A DNA stretch of 64,000 nucleotides from Pseudomonas sp. ANT_H12B (lineage in GTDB: Bacteria > Pseudomonadota > Gammaproteobacteria > Pseudomonadales > Pseudomonadaceae). The notes under the pieces are model-generated. The model ran no database searches, had not been told where the DNA came from, and saw only the letters and a program-made list of their open reading frames with translations. Location: positions 95,901 through 159,900 of the forward strand of contig NZ_VOBI01000016.1 in assembly GCF_008369325.1 (NCBI RefSeq), given 5' to 3'. Positions 25,956 through 34,432 of the stretch are shown piece after piece; within the stretch, counting starts at the first letter, position 1, and every line of letters starts with the position of its first letter. Both the position numbers and the translations under genes were made by a program.

Positions 25956-27148
25956 TGCGCACCTCTCAACCGGTTGAACCAGCCAGACTTGGGCTTGGCC
26001 AGGTCCTCGGAGCGCTTGGCCAACCGACAACCGAGGGCGCCCAGGCTTTGAGTCAGGGCTTCGCGGGGGGCCAGTTCAAACAGCGTCATACCTTGATTCT
26101 TTGCGTTGAGCCGAACTTCCGGGCTGTAGACGAGGGTCGCGATGATCTCCATGCCGAAGCTTTTGCTCAGGGTGTCGGAATCCGGTGCGACGTTGCGCAG
26201 GTAGCGGTCCACCAGCAGTCTGGCGTGATCGAGCTTCATTCCTTTTTCCCGCCACTGGTTGAGTACCGCCAGGTTGCGACGGCAGTCGAGTACGTTCTGA
26301 TCGGTGTACCACAGCAACTTGTCGCAATGGGTGACGAAGGTGCGTAGCGCTTCGCTGTCCGGCTGGCCAGTCAAGTTCACCACGATGTGCTGGAAGTGTT
26401 GGCGCAGGGCGCTGAGCAGCATGTACAACTCGGCGGTGCTGGTATGTTCCAGCGGCATATCGTGGCTGGCGTAGGCGAGGATCCGCAACCCGGCGGCGCA
26501 GTGGGTGAACGCGCTGTCGATCAGCGTCGCGTCGAGTCGCCGCAAGTGCCGGAGTGCATCGCCGAAGTGGAACGAACTCTCCAGCCCGAGCAAGGCCAGG
26601 CTGTCACCGCGTGGCAGGCCCAGGTCCAGTAACAGCGTTTGCTGTCCGCTCTTTTGCACCACTTGCGCCAAGTGCGTGGCGAGCAGCGCGCCGTCGGCGT
26701 TGATCTGCACACCGTAGAGCACCGTCAGGCTACCCAGCTGGGTGTTTGGGGTCACGGGCGGCAGGCGTTTGCCCAACCGTCGCACCAACCCCGCGACTTC
26801 ACTGGAGCGCGAACCATAGGCCACGAAATCCCGTGCACCGGCGCGCATGGCATTGAGCACGAGCTGGTTGTCCATGCCATCGCCCAGCGCGACAATCGCC
26901 AGCATCGGTTTGGCTTCCAGGACACCTTCGATCAGTGCGCTTTGGGCCACCACGTGTTCACGGTCCAGGCCGATGAACACCAGGCTGGCGAAGGTCACGT
27001 CCACTAGCGCCAGCAATTCGTCAAGGCTGCCAGTGCCAGCGCTGACCACTTGGCCCAGCGGGGCGAGGGCGCCTTGCAGCCACTCAAGGTCGGTGCTGTT
27101 GCGCGTGATCGCGAGGAAGGTCTGGCTCAGGTTCTGGCTCTGGCTCAT
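25952..27148 (-). CDS. tadZ: Tad pilus localisation protein TadZ
   Basis: 398 residues of the MinD/ParA-like CpaE/TadZ family, which place the Tad machine at the cell pole. The N-terminal atypical receiver-like domain (about 1-130, VFIGLDREHVVAQSAL, GARDFVAYGSRSSEV) is followed by the ATPase-like domain. The Walker A loop is degenerate: the region is LYGVQINADGALLATHLAQV, without the deviant-Walker lysines. The later LLDLGLPRGDSLALLGLE matches the family. Both ends overlap neighbours by four bases. Confidence 0.9.
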   Translation of the reverse strand: MSQSQNLSQTFLAITRNSTDLEWLQGALAPLGQVVSAGTGSLDELLALVDVTFASLVFIGLDREHVVAQSALIEGVLEAKPMLAIVALGDGMDNQLVLNAMRAGARDFVAYGSRSSEVAGLVRRLGKRLPPVTPNTQLGSLTVLYGVQINADGALLATHLAQVVQKSGQQTLLLDLGLPRGDSLALLGLESSFHFGDALRHLRRLDATLIDSAFTHCAAGLRILAYASHDMPLEHTSTAELYMLLSALRQHFQHIVVNLTGQPDSEALRTFVTHCDKLLWYTDQNVLDCRRNLAVLNQWREKGMKLDHARLLVDRYLRNVAPDSDTLSKSFGMEIIATLVYSPEVRLNAKNQGMTLFELAPREALTQSLGALGCRLAKRSEDLAKPKSGWFNRLRGAQ

Positions 27149-28416
27149 TGCGATAATCCGCTGCGTTTATCGAAGTTGCCGTTTTCGAGGAAGTACAGGC
27201 GATACCAGTTCGGGTCATAGTTGCGCAGCTTTTCACCTGGTAATGACGGCAGTTGTGCGTTGGCAGCCAACGGTTGAACCAGGTGCGGCGTGACGATCAT
27301 CAGCAACTCCCGCTCTTCGCGGTTGACCGCTGAGTTGCGAAAAAACGCACCGAGAATCGGGATATCGCCCAGGCCTGGAAACTTGCTGACTTGCGAACTG
27401 TTGTGAGTGCTGATCAAACCGCTGATGACGAAACTCTCGCCATCGGCCAGCGAGATGCTGGTATCGGTGCGGCGAATGGTGAACGCCGGCACGGTGGTAC
27501 CGCCGATGGTCACACCATTGTTGTAGTCGAGTTCGCTGACCTCCGGCGCCACTTTGAGGGTGATGCGATCGTGGCTGACCACGGTCGGCGTGAGCGTCAG
27601 GCGGATGCCGAACTCCTTGTATTCGATGGAGTAGCTGTTGCTGTTGGCGCTGGGCACCGGGATCGGAATTTCACCGCCGGCCAGGAAGCTAGCGCTCTGC
27701 CCGCTGAGGGCCACCAGGCTCGGCCGTGCCAGGGTGTAGGCGAAGCCGCTGCCTTCCAGGGCGTTGACGATGCCGAGGAATTTGCTGCTGCCACCGCCCC
27801 AGACAATGTTGAAACTGTCGTTGAGCAGCGGAATGCTGGGCACCGCGATCCGGGGATCAATGTTGAACAGCGGCACCACGCCCGGCGTCACGGCCGTGTT
27901 GGGCACCGTACCGGGGGCGCCGAAGAGGAAGTTGTTCGAGCCCTTGCCGAAAATCGACGTGCCGGCCTCTTTCAGTTTGGTCCGACTGACTTCGACGAAA
28001 CGAATGTCGGTCTGTACTTGCGACGGTAGCAGTGGGTCATCAGAGGGTAATCGTGTCGCGGTGGTCATCGCCGCGGTGGCCTTGCCCTGAACGAATACCA
28101 TGCTTTGGCGCGGAGCACTGGCGCAGGCGGTCCAGATCATCAGGCTGGTAGCGCCGGAGGCCATTCCGGTTAGCAAAAACGCTTGATTACCGTTGACTCG
28201 CACATCGGCGATTTTCGGGTCACCCACCGCCACCCGAGTGATCGCCACCGGTGATTGCACCTCCTGTTGCAGCCCTTCACCGACTTCCAGCACCGCAGGC
28301 AACGAACCCAGCGCGGCGCAATTGCCTGACGCTGCGAACGTTACGCCAAGCGGCACACCGCTCAGTAAAGAGACCCAGAGCAGGCCTTGAAACAGGGGCA
28401 TGGAACGACTGCGCAT
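27145..28416 (-). CDS. rcpA: Tad pilus outer-membrane secretin RcpA
   Basis: 423 residues, GspD/CpaC-type channel through which the Flp pilus leaves the cell. A signal peptide of about 29 residues precedes an N-terminal pilus-associated domain (EVGEGLQQEVQSPVAITRVAVGDPKIADVRV). The secretin core covers about 140-385 (IRFVEVSRTKLKEAG, VVALSGQSASFLAGGEIP-type region, SLADGESFVISGLI, FPGLGDIPILGAFFRN). That last motif is the secretin signature. The C-terminal extension ends in PNWYRLYFLENGNFDKRSG. It overlaps tadZ by four bases and lies 21 bp after rcpC. Confidence 0.94.
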   Translation of the reverse strand: MRSRSMPLFQGLLWVSLLSGVPLGVTFAASGNCAALGSLPAVLEVGEGLQQEVQSPVAITRVAVGDPKIADVRVNGNQAFLLTGMASGATSLMIWTACASAPRQSMVFVQGKATAAMTTATRLPSDDPLLPSQVQTDIRFVEVSRTKLKEAGTSIFGKGSNNFLFGAPGTVPNTAVTPGVVPLFNIDPRIAVPSIPLLNDSFNIVWGGGSSKFLGIVNALEGSGFAYTLARPSLVALSGQSASFLAGGEIPIPVPSANSNSYSIEYKEFGIRLTLTPTVVSHDRITLKVAPEVSELDYNNGVTIGGTTVPAFTIRRTDTSISLADGESFVISGLISTHNSSQVSKFPGLGDIPILGAFFRNSAVNREERELLMIVTPHLVQPLAANAQLPSLPGEKLRNYDPNWYRLYFLENGNFDKRSGLSQ

Positions 28417-28437
28417 TTAGATGCGTCCTTGCTCGAT

Positions 28438-29385
28438 TCAGGGGGTTTGTTGGGTGATTTCGTTGCCGCGGATGACTTCCACGCTCGACTTGCGCGGTGT
28501 TGTGCTGCCGTAGGTGACGACAGGTTTGGGTGGGGGCGTCATGGCCAGCTGGCTGAACTGGATCAACTCGCGGTTGGCACTGGCAAGATTGGCCGATGAA
28601 TCGCTTTCGCCAGCCCAGTAACGAGACAGACGCTTTTCATCGGCGCTGCGTACGGCCAGGCGCAACACGCCGGCCTGGGCCGCTAACATCAGGCGACTCA
28701 ATAGTTGTTCGGGGACGGCAAGCAAGACACTGCGGGCGCTGGCGCGCGTTTGTTCCTGCCTGAGTTTTTCTTCGTTGCTGCGGGCCGGGCTTGCGGGTTG
28801 GCCGTCGTTGGTCAACCCCATCTGTTCGCCTACTCCGAGCACCCGCAAGGCCGGCACCACCAGTTGCGCCGACGGCTGAAGGTTGTTGTTGTCCATGCGC
28901 AGAAACAGCAGCACATCGACGTAGTCCCCCGGTGTCAGTTGCCCGCCGGCATTGATCACTTCATCCACCGCGACGGCGAGGGCGCGTTCATCGGGACGAA
29001 TCATCCGCGCCAGTCTGCCGCCGGCTTCGAAACTTTCATCATTGAGCCAGGTGCCGGCGCTGAGGGCGCGCCAGGGCGTGCGGCCAATGGCTTGATCGAG
29101 GCGGCTCAGGCTGCCGGCCGGGACGGTACGGAGTTGTTCCAGAGTCACGTCGGCGGCGCTGATCGGCATGAACGGTGGCACATCATGCAGCAGCACCACC
29201 ACCGGTTGGCGGATGGGATCGTCCGCGGGGGCTGGCGTCTGGGCGATGGGTGCAGGCGTGACGATCCCGGGTTGCACGACAGGCTCGGGAACGGGTTGAC
29301 GGCTCAGCGTGAGGCCCCAGTAACCGGCAATAATGGCGCCCACCAGAAACAAACCGGCCAGGCCCAGAGTGATACGACTGTTCAT
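28438..29385 (-). CDS. rcpC: Tad pilus assembly protein RcpC (CpaB)
   Basis: 315 residues. N-terminal membrane anchor (ITLGLAGLFLVGAIIAGYWGLTL), then Pro-rich linker, then SAF domain (VVVLLHDVPPFMPISAADVTLEQL..., about 65-130) and the RcpC/CpaB domain (LAVAVDEVINAGGQLTPGDYVDVLLFLRM, VVPALRVLGVG). It is a periplasmic component that may bind peptidoglycan and help seat the secretin. First gene of the rcpC-rcpA-tadZ-A-B-C-D-DUF3613 operon; GGGAGAGCC precedes the ATG. Divergent from flp. Confidence 0.92.
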   Translation of the reverse strand: MNSRITLGLAGLFLVGAIIAGYWGLTLSRQPVPEPVVQPGIVTPAPIAQTPAPADDPIRQPVVVLLHDVPPFMPISAADVTLEQLRTVPAGSLSRLDQAIGRTPWRALSAGTWLNDESFEAGGRLARMIRPDERALAVAVDEVINAGGQLTPGDYVDVLLFLRMDNNNLQPSAQLVVPALRVLGVGEQMGLTNDGQPASPARSNEEKLRQEQTRASARSVLLAVPEQLLSRLMLAAQAGVLRLAVRSADEKRLSRYWAGESDSSANLASANRELIQFSQLAMTPPPKPVVTYGSTTPRKSSVEVIRGNEITQQTP

Positions 29386-29705
29386 GACGGCTCTCCCTTT
29401 CCTGCTGCTTCAAACCTCGTCGTATCCAACGAGACAACTTCGCAATCAGGCAGCTATGAACATGGAACTATTTGGCTATTTGAAGGTAGCTCAGTTAGAG
29501 CAAAAAGCCATTACGGGACTGAAACTAACGAAAGTAAGTAGCCAGGGTGAAAACGTGACTTTTTTGGCGTCAATAAGACAACTAATACTTTAGTGATAAT
29601 TCGTTCTTACAGTTGTTGGTTAGGGGAATGCCGACAATGCTGATGCTGGCAAAGGGGAATCATGTTGCGACCGTGCAACACCCTCCGTCTTTCAGGAGAA
29701 CTGCC
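29386..29705. promoter_or_regulatory. Divergent promoter region rcpC / flp
   Basis: 320 bp without a gene, clearly more AT-rich than the flanks (especially 29440-29610). It must carry the rcpC and flp promoters, which in P. aeruginosa depend on PprB. A TGATAAT element (29594-29600) is a plausible -10 for flp without a good -35, as expected for an activated promoter. A 45-codon ORF at 29456-29593 has no ribosome site and is not called. Confidence 0.6.
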
Positions 29706-29915
29706 ATGTCCTTCACCAAGATTGCTCAGAAGATCAAATCCGAAATCGCTTTTTACAAACGTTTGGCCAAAGACACTGAGGGCGCTTCTGGTATCGAGTA
29801 CGCGATTGTTGCAGCCATGGTCGCGGTGGTGATTGCCGGACTCAGCGCGGGAATGGGCACTACGATCACGAATATCTTCGGAAGAATCACTACGGCATTG
29901 GGCGGTACACCGTAA
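29706..29915 (+). CDS. flp: Flp type IVb major pilin
   Basis: 69 residues. The leader MSFTKIAQKIKSEIAFYKRLAKDTEG is followed by the Flp motif: cleavage expected after the Gly in EG-ASGIEYAIVAAMVAVVI, with Glu and Tyr at mature positions 5 and 6 and a hydrophobic helix. The mature pilin would be about 43 residues ending TALGGTP. The ATG has CAGGAG upstream; the frame is open further 5' but not pilin-like. FppA is the matching peptidase and TadA the motor. It stands alone opposite rcpC. Confidence 0.94.
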   Translation: MSFTKIAQKIKSEIAFYKRLAKDTEGASGIEYAIVAAMVAVVIAGLSAGMGTTITNIFGRITTALGGTP

Positions 29916-29974
29916 CTTGCTAATGCGCCTCAGGGCTTCTAACGTCAGCGCTTCGTCCATTGCAGGTGTTGCCC

Positions 29975-30388
29975 ATGAACGCTCCCTCACTTCCACGCCA
30001 ACAGCTTCTCCTGGTCGATGATGAGGAGGATGCGTTGCTCGAATTGGCGGAGTTGCTGGAGGGCGAGGGCTTCAATTGCTTTACCGCCACCTCAGTCAAA
30101 CTCGCGCTGCAACACCTGACGCGCCACCCTGATATTGCGTTGGTGATCACTGATCTGCGGATGCCGGAGGAGAGCGGCATGTCGTTGATCAAGCGGTTGC
30201 GCGAGCACACGTCCCGCCAGCATTTGCCGGTGATTGTGACGTCGGGGCATGCGGACATGGAGGATGTCAGCGACATGTTGCGGTTGCAGGTGCTCGACCT
30301 GTTTCGCAAGCCGATTTATCACGTGCGGTTGTTGGAAACGTTGAATAACCTGTTTCCGCAGCCGCGCTTGAATTTAGTGAGTCAGTGA
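29975..30388 (+). CDS. Single-domain response regulator beside flp
   Basis: 137 residues that are almost entirely one receiver domain: LLLVDDEEDALLEL (acidic pair), phospho-acceptor D60 in ITDLRMPEESGMSL, Ser/Thr in VTSGHAD, and Lys in FRKPI (about 111). No output domain; a short tail (LFPQPRLNLVSQ) ends the protein. I chose ATG 29975; a TTG 15 bp upstream is possible. It starts 59 bp after flp on the same strand, inside the Tad island, and has no counterpart I recall at the P. aeruginosa tad locus. It may act as a phosphate sink or allosteric partner of PprA. Confidence 0.85.
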   Translation: MNAPSLPRQQLLLVDDEEDALLELAELLEGEGFNCFTATSVKLALQHLTRHPDIALVITDLRMPEESGMSLIKRLREHTSRQHLPVIVTSGHADMEDVSDMLRLQVLDLFRKPIYHVRLLETLNNLFPQPRLNLVSQ

Positions 30389-30389
30389 T

Positions 30390-30470
30390 AGATCGTTCCC
30401 ACGCTCTGCGTGGTGCAGCCAGGGACGCTCCGCGTCCCAAGAGCCGAATGCAGAGCGCAGGAATGATCGG
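30390..30470. repeat. REP-like palindrome cluster
   Basis: GATCGTTCCCACGCTCTGCG, then TGCAGCCAGGGACGCTCCGCGTCCC, then a degenerate GCAGAGCGCAGG and GATCG end. Same family as 12097-12154. It fills the space between two convergent genes. Confidence 0.85.
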
Positions 30471-30471
30471 G

Positions 30472-31326
30472 TCAGGCGACCGGCCGCCAATGCCCCGCCA
30501 TATGCTCCAAATCCCCTGCACCCACCAACAGCAAATCCCCACTGGACCCCGCAGCGCTGGCCAGCAACGTCACTTCACTGGGCAACCGCACCGGTTTCCT
30601 GAACTGCACCGCAATCTCGACATTCGCTGCCGGCAGGTGCTCACTTAGCGCCGCCAACGTACGGGCCTTGTTCCACAATCCATGGGCGATGGCCGTCGGG
30701 AAACCGAAGAGTTTGGCGCTGACGGCACTCAGGTGAATCGGGTTGTAGTCGCCGGACACTTTGGCGTACTGCCGCCCAATGTCCGACGGCGCTTTCCAGT
30801 GGGCCACTTCTGACATTTCCAGGGTCGATGCCAACACTTCTTCGACGGGCTCGCCTGCGAGTTTGACTGCGCGGCACAACATCTGGCTTTCAGCTTCCCA
30901 CAACGCCCCCAACTGATCGTCAAGTGTCGTCACCAAGTCGAACGTCGCGCCTTTTTCATGAGGCTGAAGGTTTTGCACCTGAACGCTGACGCGCACACGA
31001 TTCACGCCGCCCATTGGGCGAAAGATACGAATGCGGTTGCTCAGGTGAATCAACCCCAGCAGCGGAAATGGAAATTCCTTGGCCGTCAGCAATTGCATTT
31101 GCAAAGCGAACGCCAGGATGTGTGGATAGGTGGGTGGCAGCAAACCGTTCTCGGCAAAACCGCAGACCTTGCGATAGTCCGCCAGGTGTTTAGGGTCGAC
31201 ATTGATCCAGCAGCGCAAACCCGAATCGGGCAGGGTGGTGCCAGTGATTTTGCGTCGCGTCGCCGCTCGCACATACAACTCCGGCAGACTCGGTTCGCGG
31301 TTGAGTGTGTGCCAATCGATGATCAT
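30472..31326 (-). CDS. MaoC-family acyl dehydratase
   Basis: 284 residues with a double hot-dog arrangement. The C-terminal hot dog carries the MaoC/R-hydratase motif: YAKVSGDYNPIHLSAVSAKLFGFPTAIAHG (Asp and His of the catalytic pair in SGDYNPIH). Such enzymes hydrate enoyl-thioesters or dehydrate 3-hydroxyacyl-thioesters. The start ATG (MIIDWHTLNREP) is 2 bp after the stop of the reductase gene on the same strand, so they form an operon. Together with the thiolase on the other strand this looks like a small beta-oxidation or hydroxyacyl module (compare PA4785-PA4787 area). Confidence 0.87.
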   Translation of the reverse strand: MIIDWHTLNREPSLPELYVRAATRRKITGTTLPDSGLRCWINVDPKHLADYRKVCGFAENGLLPPTYPHILAFALQMQLLTAKEFPFPLLGLIHLSNRIRIFRPMGGVNRVRVSVQVQNLQPHEKGATFDLVTTLDDQLGALWEAESQMLCRAVKLAGEPVEEVLASTLEMSEVAHWKAPSDIGRQYAKVSGDYNPIHLSAVSAKLFGFPTAIAHGLWNKARTLAALSEHLPAANVEIAVQFRKPVRLPSEVTLLASAAGSSGDLLLVGAGDLEHMAGHWRPVA

Positions 31327-31328
31327 GC

Positions 31329-32681
31329 CTAAGCCCCCAAAACACTTTGCCCGCACACTCGCAGCGCTTGCCCGGTGAACGCCCCGGTACCCGGTTGAGC
31401 GAGCCACGCCACCGCTTCGGCGACGTCTTGTGGCAAGCCGCCCTGGCCTAGCGAACTCATGCGTCGCCCGGCCTCACGCACGCCGAACGGAAGATGCGCG
31501 GTCATCTGGGTTTCGATGAAACCGGGTGCCACCGCATTGATGCTGATGCCGCGCTCACTCAGCAGCGGCGCCCAGGCTTGGGCCAGGCCGATCAGCCCGG
31601 CCTTGCTCGCCGCGTAATTGGTTTGCCCGCGATTGCCGGCGATGCCGCTGATGGACGCCAGCAGGATTACCCGGCCGTTGTCGTGCAGGGTGCCGTTGTC
31701 GAGCAATGCCTTGGTCAGCACTTGCGGCGCATTGAGGTTGACCGCGAGCACCGCGTCCCAGAATTCCGGAGTCATGTTGGCCAGGGTTTTATCCCGAGTG
31801 ATGCCAGCGTTGTGCACCACGATGTCGATGCCGTCGGGCAGTTGCTCGACCAACTGCGCGGCGGCGTCGTCGGCGCAAATGTCCAAGGTAATGCTGCGCC
31901 CGCCGAGGCGTGCGGCGAGGGCTTCGAGGTCGGTCTTGGCTGGTTGCACGTCGAGCAGAATGACGTCGGCACCGTCGCGGGCCAGGGTTTCTGCAATGGA
32001 GGCACCGATGCCGCGCGCAGCGCCAGTGACCAGCGCCTTGAGGCCGGCCAGTGGGCGAGTCCAGTCCTGGACGGGAGTGTCGCAGGCATTCAGGCGAATG
32101 ACCTGACCGGACACGAAAGCGCTTTTGGGCGAGAGGAAAAAGCGCAACGGGCCTTCCAGTTGATCCTCGACACCGTCGCCGACATAGATCAGTTGCAAGG
32201 TGCCACCGCTGCGCAGTTCCTTGGCCAGCGAACGGCTGAAACCTTCCACCGCACGCTGGGCACTGGCGGCGAACGGATCGCTCAACGTCTCTGGCGCGCG
32301 ACCCAGAATCACGATGTGCGCACTGTGATCGAGGTTTTTCACCAGCGGCTGGAAGAATTCGCGCAGCTGTTTGAGCTGATCGGTCTGCACCAGGTCACTG
32401 GCGTCGAACACCACGGCTTTGAGTTTGGGGCCGTGGCCGGGAATCCACGCGGTGGCCAGTGAAGGTTCGGTGCCGTAGCTGTAAATCGCGTCGGTCAGGC
32501 GATTGGCGAAGGCGCTGATTTTCTCCGTCAGCGGGCCACCGCCAAACAACAGCGCCCCTTCGACAGGGCGCAGCCGGCCTGCTTGCCAGCGCTCCAGTCG
32601 TACCGGCGACGGCAGACCCAGGGCCCCGACCAAACGATGGCCGATGGACGAATTGGCGAAGTCGATATAGCGGTCAGACAT
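31329..32681 (-). CDS. 3-oxoacyl-ACP reductase, high-molecular-weight FabG type
   Basis: 450 residues, longer than ordinary FabG (about 245) because of an N-terminal Rossmann-like domain (about 1-205), as in mycobacterial FabG4. The C-terminal short-chain dehydrogenase domain has the NAD(P) loop VTGAARGIGASIAETLARDG (about 214), NAGI, and the Ser-Tyr-Lys active site (SISGIAGNRGQTNYAASKAG). It probably reduces 3-oxoacyl-thioesters. First gene of a two-gene operon with the MaoC dehydratase. Confidence 0.9.
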   Translation of the reverse strand: MSDRYIDFANSSIGHRLVGALGLPSPVRLERWQAGRLRPVEGALLFGGGPLTEKISAFANRLTDAIYSYGTEPSLATAWIPGHGPKLKAVVFDASDLVQTDQLKQLREFFQPLVKNLDHSAHIVILGRAPETLSDPFAASAQRAVEGFSRSLAKELRSGGTLQLIYVGDGVEDQLEGPLRFFLSPKSAFVSGQVIRLNACDTPVQDWTRPLAGLKALVTGAARGIGASIAETLARDGADVILLDVQPAKTDLEALAARLGGRSITLDICADDAAAQLVEQLPDGIDIVVHNAGITRDKTLANMTPEFWDAVLAVNLNAPQVLTKALLDNGTLHDNGRVILLASISGIAGNRGQTNYAASKAGLIGLAQAWAPLLSERGISINAVAPGFIETQMTAHLPFGVREAGRRMSSLGQGGLPQDVAEAVAWLAQPGTGAFTGQALRVCGQSVLGA

Positions 32682-32821
32682 GGAACGCGCTCCAGCAGCT
32701 GGGGTTCAAAGTGTGGACCACGAATGGCGATCAGTCGTTCGATCCACGAGATTAGGCCTACGCTTGATCAAAGCAGAGTAGTTGAACCCCGGTTTGGCAG
32801 GACTATCAGAGAAATGCAAAC

Positions 32822-32915
32822 CCTGTGGGAGCGAGCCTGCTCGCGAAGGCGGAGTGTCAGGCGAAATAGATGTTGAATGTGCTGGCCTCTTCGCGAGCAG
32901 GCTCGCTCCCACAGG
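32822..32915. repeat. REPIN (paired inverted REPs)
   Basis: CCTGTGGGAGCGAGCCTGCT ... and the exact inverse at the other end, giving 26-bp terminal inverted repeats around a 42-bp middle. It lies between divergent genes (reductase and thiolase), upstream of both, 40 bp before the thiolase ATG. Confidence 0.92.
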
Positions 32916-32955
32916 AATTCGGTTTAACTTCCAGATATTTCACCAGGAGCTTTTC

Positions 32956-34233
32956 ATGACTCAGCTGCGCCGCGTTGCGATTATCGGGGGTAACCGTATC
33001 CCCTTCGCCCGTTCCAACGGGCCGTACGCCACCGCCAGTAATCAGGCGATGCTCACCGCCGCACTCGAAGGCCTGATCGAACGCTACAACCTGCACGGTT
33101 TGCGCATGGGCGAAGTGGCGGCGGGCGCGGTGCTCAAGCACTCCCGGGATTTCAACCTGACCCGCGAATGCGTGCTCGGCTCGCGGCTGTCGCCGACCAC
33201 CCCGGCCTATGACGTCCAGCAGGCCTGCGGTACTGGCCTGGAAGCGGCGTTGCTGGTGGCCAACAAAATCGCCCTGGGTCAGATCGACTGCGGCATTGCC
33301 GGCGGCGTCGACACCACCTCCGACGCGCCGATCGGTGTCAACGAAGGTCTGCGCAAAATCCTCCTGCAAGCCAATCGCGCCAAGACCACCGCCGACAAAC
33401 TGAAAACCTTCCTGCAACTGCGCCCCCGTCACCTGATCCCGGAACTGCCACGCAACGGCGAAGCGCGCACCGGTCTGTCCATGGGCGAGCACTGCGAGTT
33501 GATGGCGCAGACCTGGAGCATTCCGCGCGCCGAACAGGATCAGTTGACCCTCGAAAGCCATCAGAAAATGACCGCGTCCTACATCGAAGGCTGGCACAAC
33601 GATCTGATGACGCCATTCCTCGGCCTGACCCGCGACAACAATTTGCGCGCGGACCTGACGCTGGACAAACTCGCCTCACTGAAACCGGCTTTCGAGAAAA
33701 GTGCCAAGGGCACTCTGACGGCAGGCAACTCCACGCCGCTTACCGACGGTGCGTCGCTGGTGCTGCTGGGCAGTGAGGAATGGGCGAAGGAGCGTGGCTT
33801 GCCGATTCTTGCGTATTGGCGCGACGGCGAGGCGGCGGCAGTGGATTTCGTCAACGGTGCCGAAGGCCTGCTGATGGCGCCGGTGTATGCGGTGCCGCGC
33901 TTGCTGGCGCGCAATGGCCTGACCTTGCAGGACTTCGACTACTACGAAATCCACGAAGCCTTCGCCGCGCAAGTCCTGTGCACGCTGAAGGCCTGGGAAG
34001 ATCCCGACTACTGCAAAACCCGCCTCGGGCTCGACGCGCCGCTGGGTTCCATCGACCGTAGCCGGCTCAATGTCAAAGGCAGTTCACTGGCGGCCGGGCA
34101 CCCGTTCGCCGCCACCGGCGGGCGCATTGTCGCCAACCTGGCCAAGTTGCTCGACGGTGCGGGCAAGGGTCGAGGCTTGATCTCGATCTGCGCTGCCGGT
34201 GGTCAGGGTGTGACGGCGATTATCGAGCGTTGA
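32956..34233 (+). CDS. Acetyl-CoA/3-ketoacyl-CoA C-acetyltransferase (thiolase)
   Basis: 425 residues, FadI-like thiolase that cleaves or forms 3-ketoacyl-CoA. The nucleophile Cys is in DVQQACGTGLEAAL (about 91), the His in YEIHEAFAAQ (about 337), and the second catalytic Cys in ISICAAGGQG near the C-terminus. CAGGAG lies 6 bp before the ATG; an in-frame ATG further upstream falls in a REPIN and is not used. It is divergent from the MaoC/FabG pair with which it probably cooperates. Confidence 0.93.
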   Translation: MTQLRRVAIIGGNRIPFARSNGPYATASNQAMLTAALEGLIERYNLHGLRMGEVAAGAVLKHSRDFNLTRECVLGSRLSPTTPAYDVQQACGTGLEAALLVANKIALGQIDCGIAGGVDTTSDAPIGVNEGLRKILLQANRAKTTADKLKTFLQLRPRHLIPELPRNGEARTGLSMGEHCELMAQTWSIPRAEQDQLTLESHQKMTASYIEGWHNDLMTPFLGLTRDNNLRADLTLDKLASLKPAFEKSAKGTLTAGNSTPLTDGASLVLLGSEEWAKERGLPILAYWRDGEAAAVDFVNGAEGLLMAPVYAVPRLLARNGLTLQDFDYYEIHEAFAAQVLCTLKAWEDPDYCKTRLGLDAPLGSIDRSRLNVKGSSLAAGHPFAATGGRIVANLAKLLDGAGKGRGLISICAAGGQGVTAIIER

Positions 34234-34253
34234 TCGTTGAACGTGGGTGAAAA

Positions 34254-34345
34254 CCTGTGGGAGCGGCCCGCGATAGCGGTGTGTCAGACAACAGAGACGC
34301 GGGATAAGCCGTCCCCCATCGCGGGTAAGCCCGCTCCTACATAGG
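34254..34345. repeat. Degenerate REPIN
   Basis: CCTGTGGGAGCGGCCCGCGATAGC (left REP with an internal deletion) and GCGGGTAAGCCCGCTCCTACATAGG (right REP). It lies between the thiolase and the AraC gene. Confidence 0.8.
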
Positions 34346-34432
34346 AATTCTCTGTTGCGAATACATTTGTAAGAAAAGAAGTCTTAGCCTAACGTCGGCG
34401 TTATCTACCGTCTTGCGACATAAGGCTCATCA

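Noticed and set aside
29485..29501. tRNA-like D-arm GGTAGCTCAGTTAGAGC in the rcpC/flp gap
   Set aside because: Only the D arm fits. There is no anticodon stem, no GTTCGAATCC-like T arm and no acceptor pairing within 90 bp.
29456..29593. 45-codon ORF in the flp promoter region
   Set aside because: No ribosome site, unusual composition and overlap with the expected promoter of flp.
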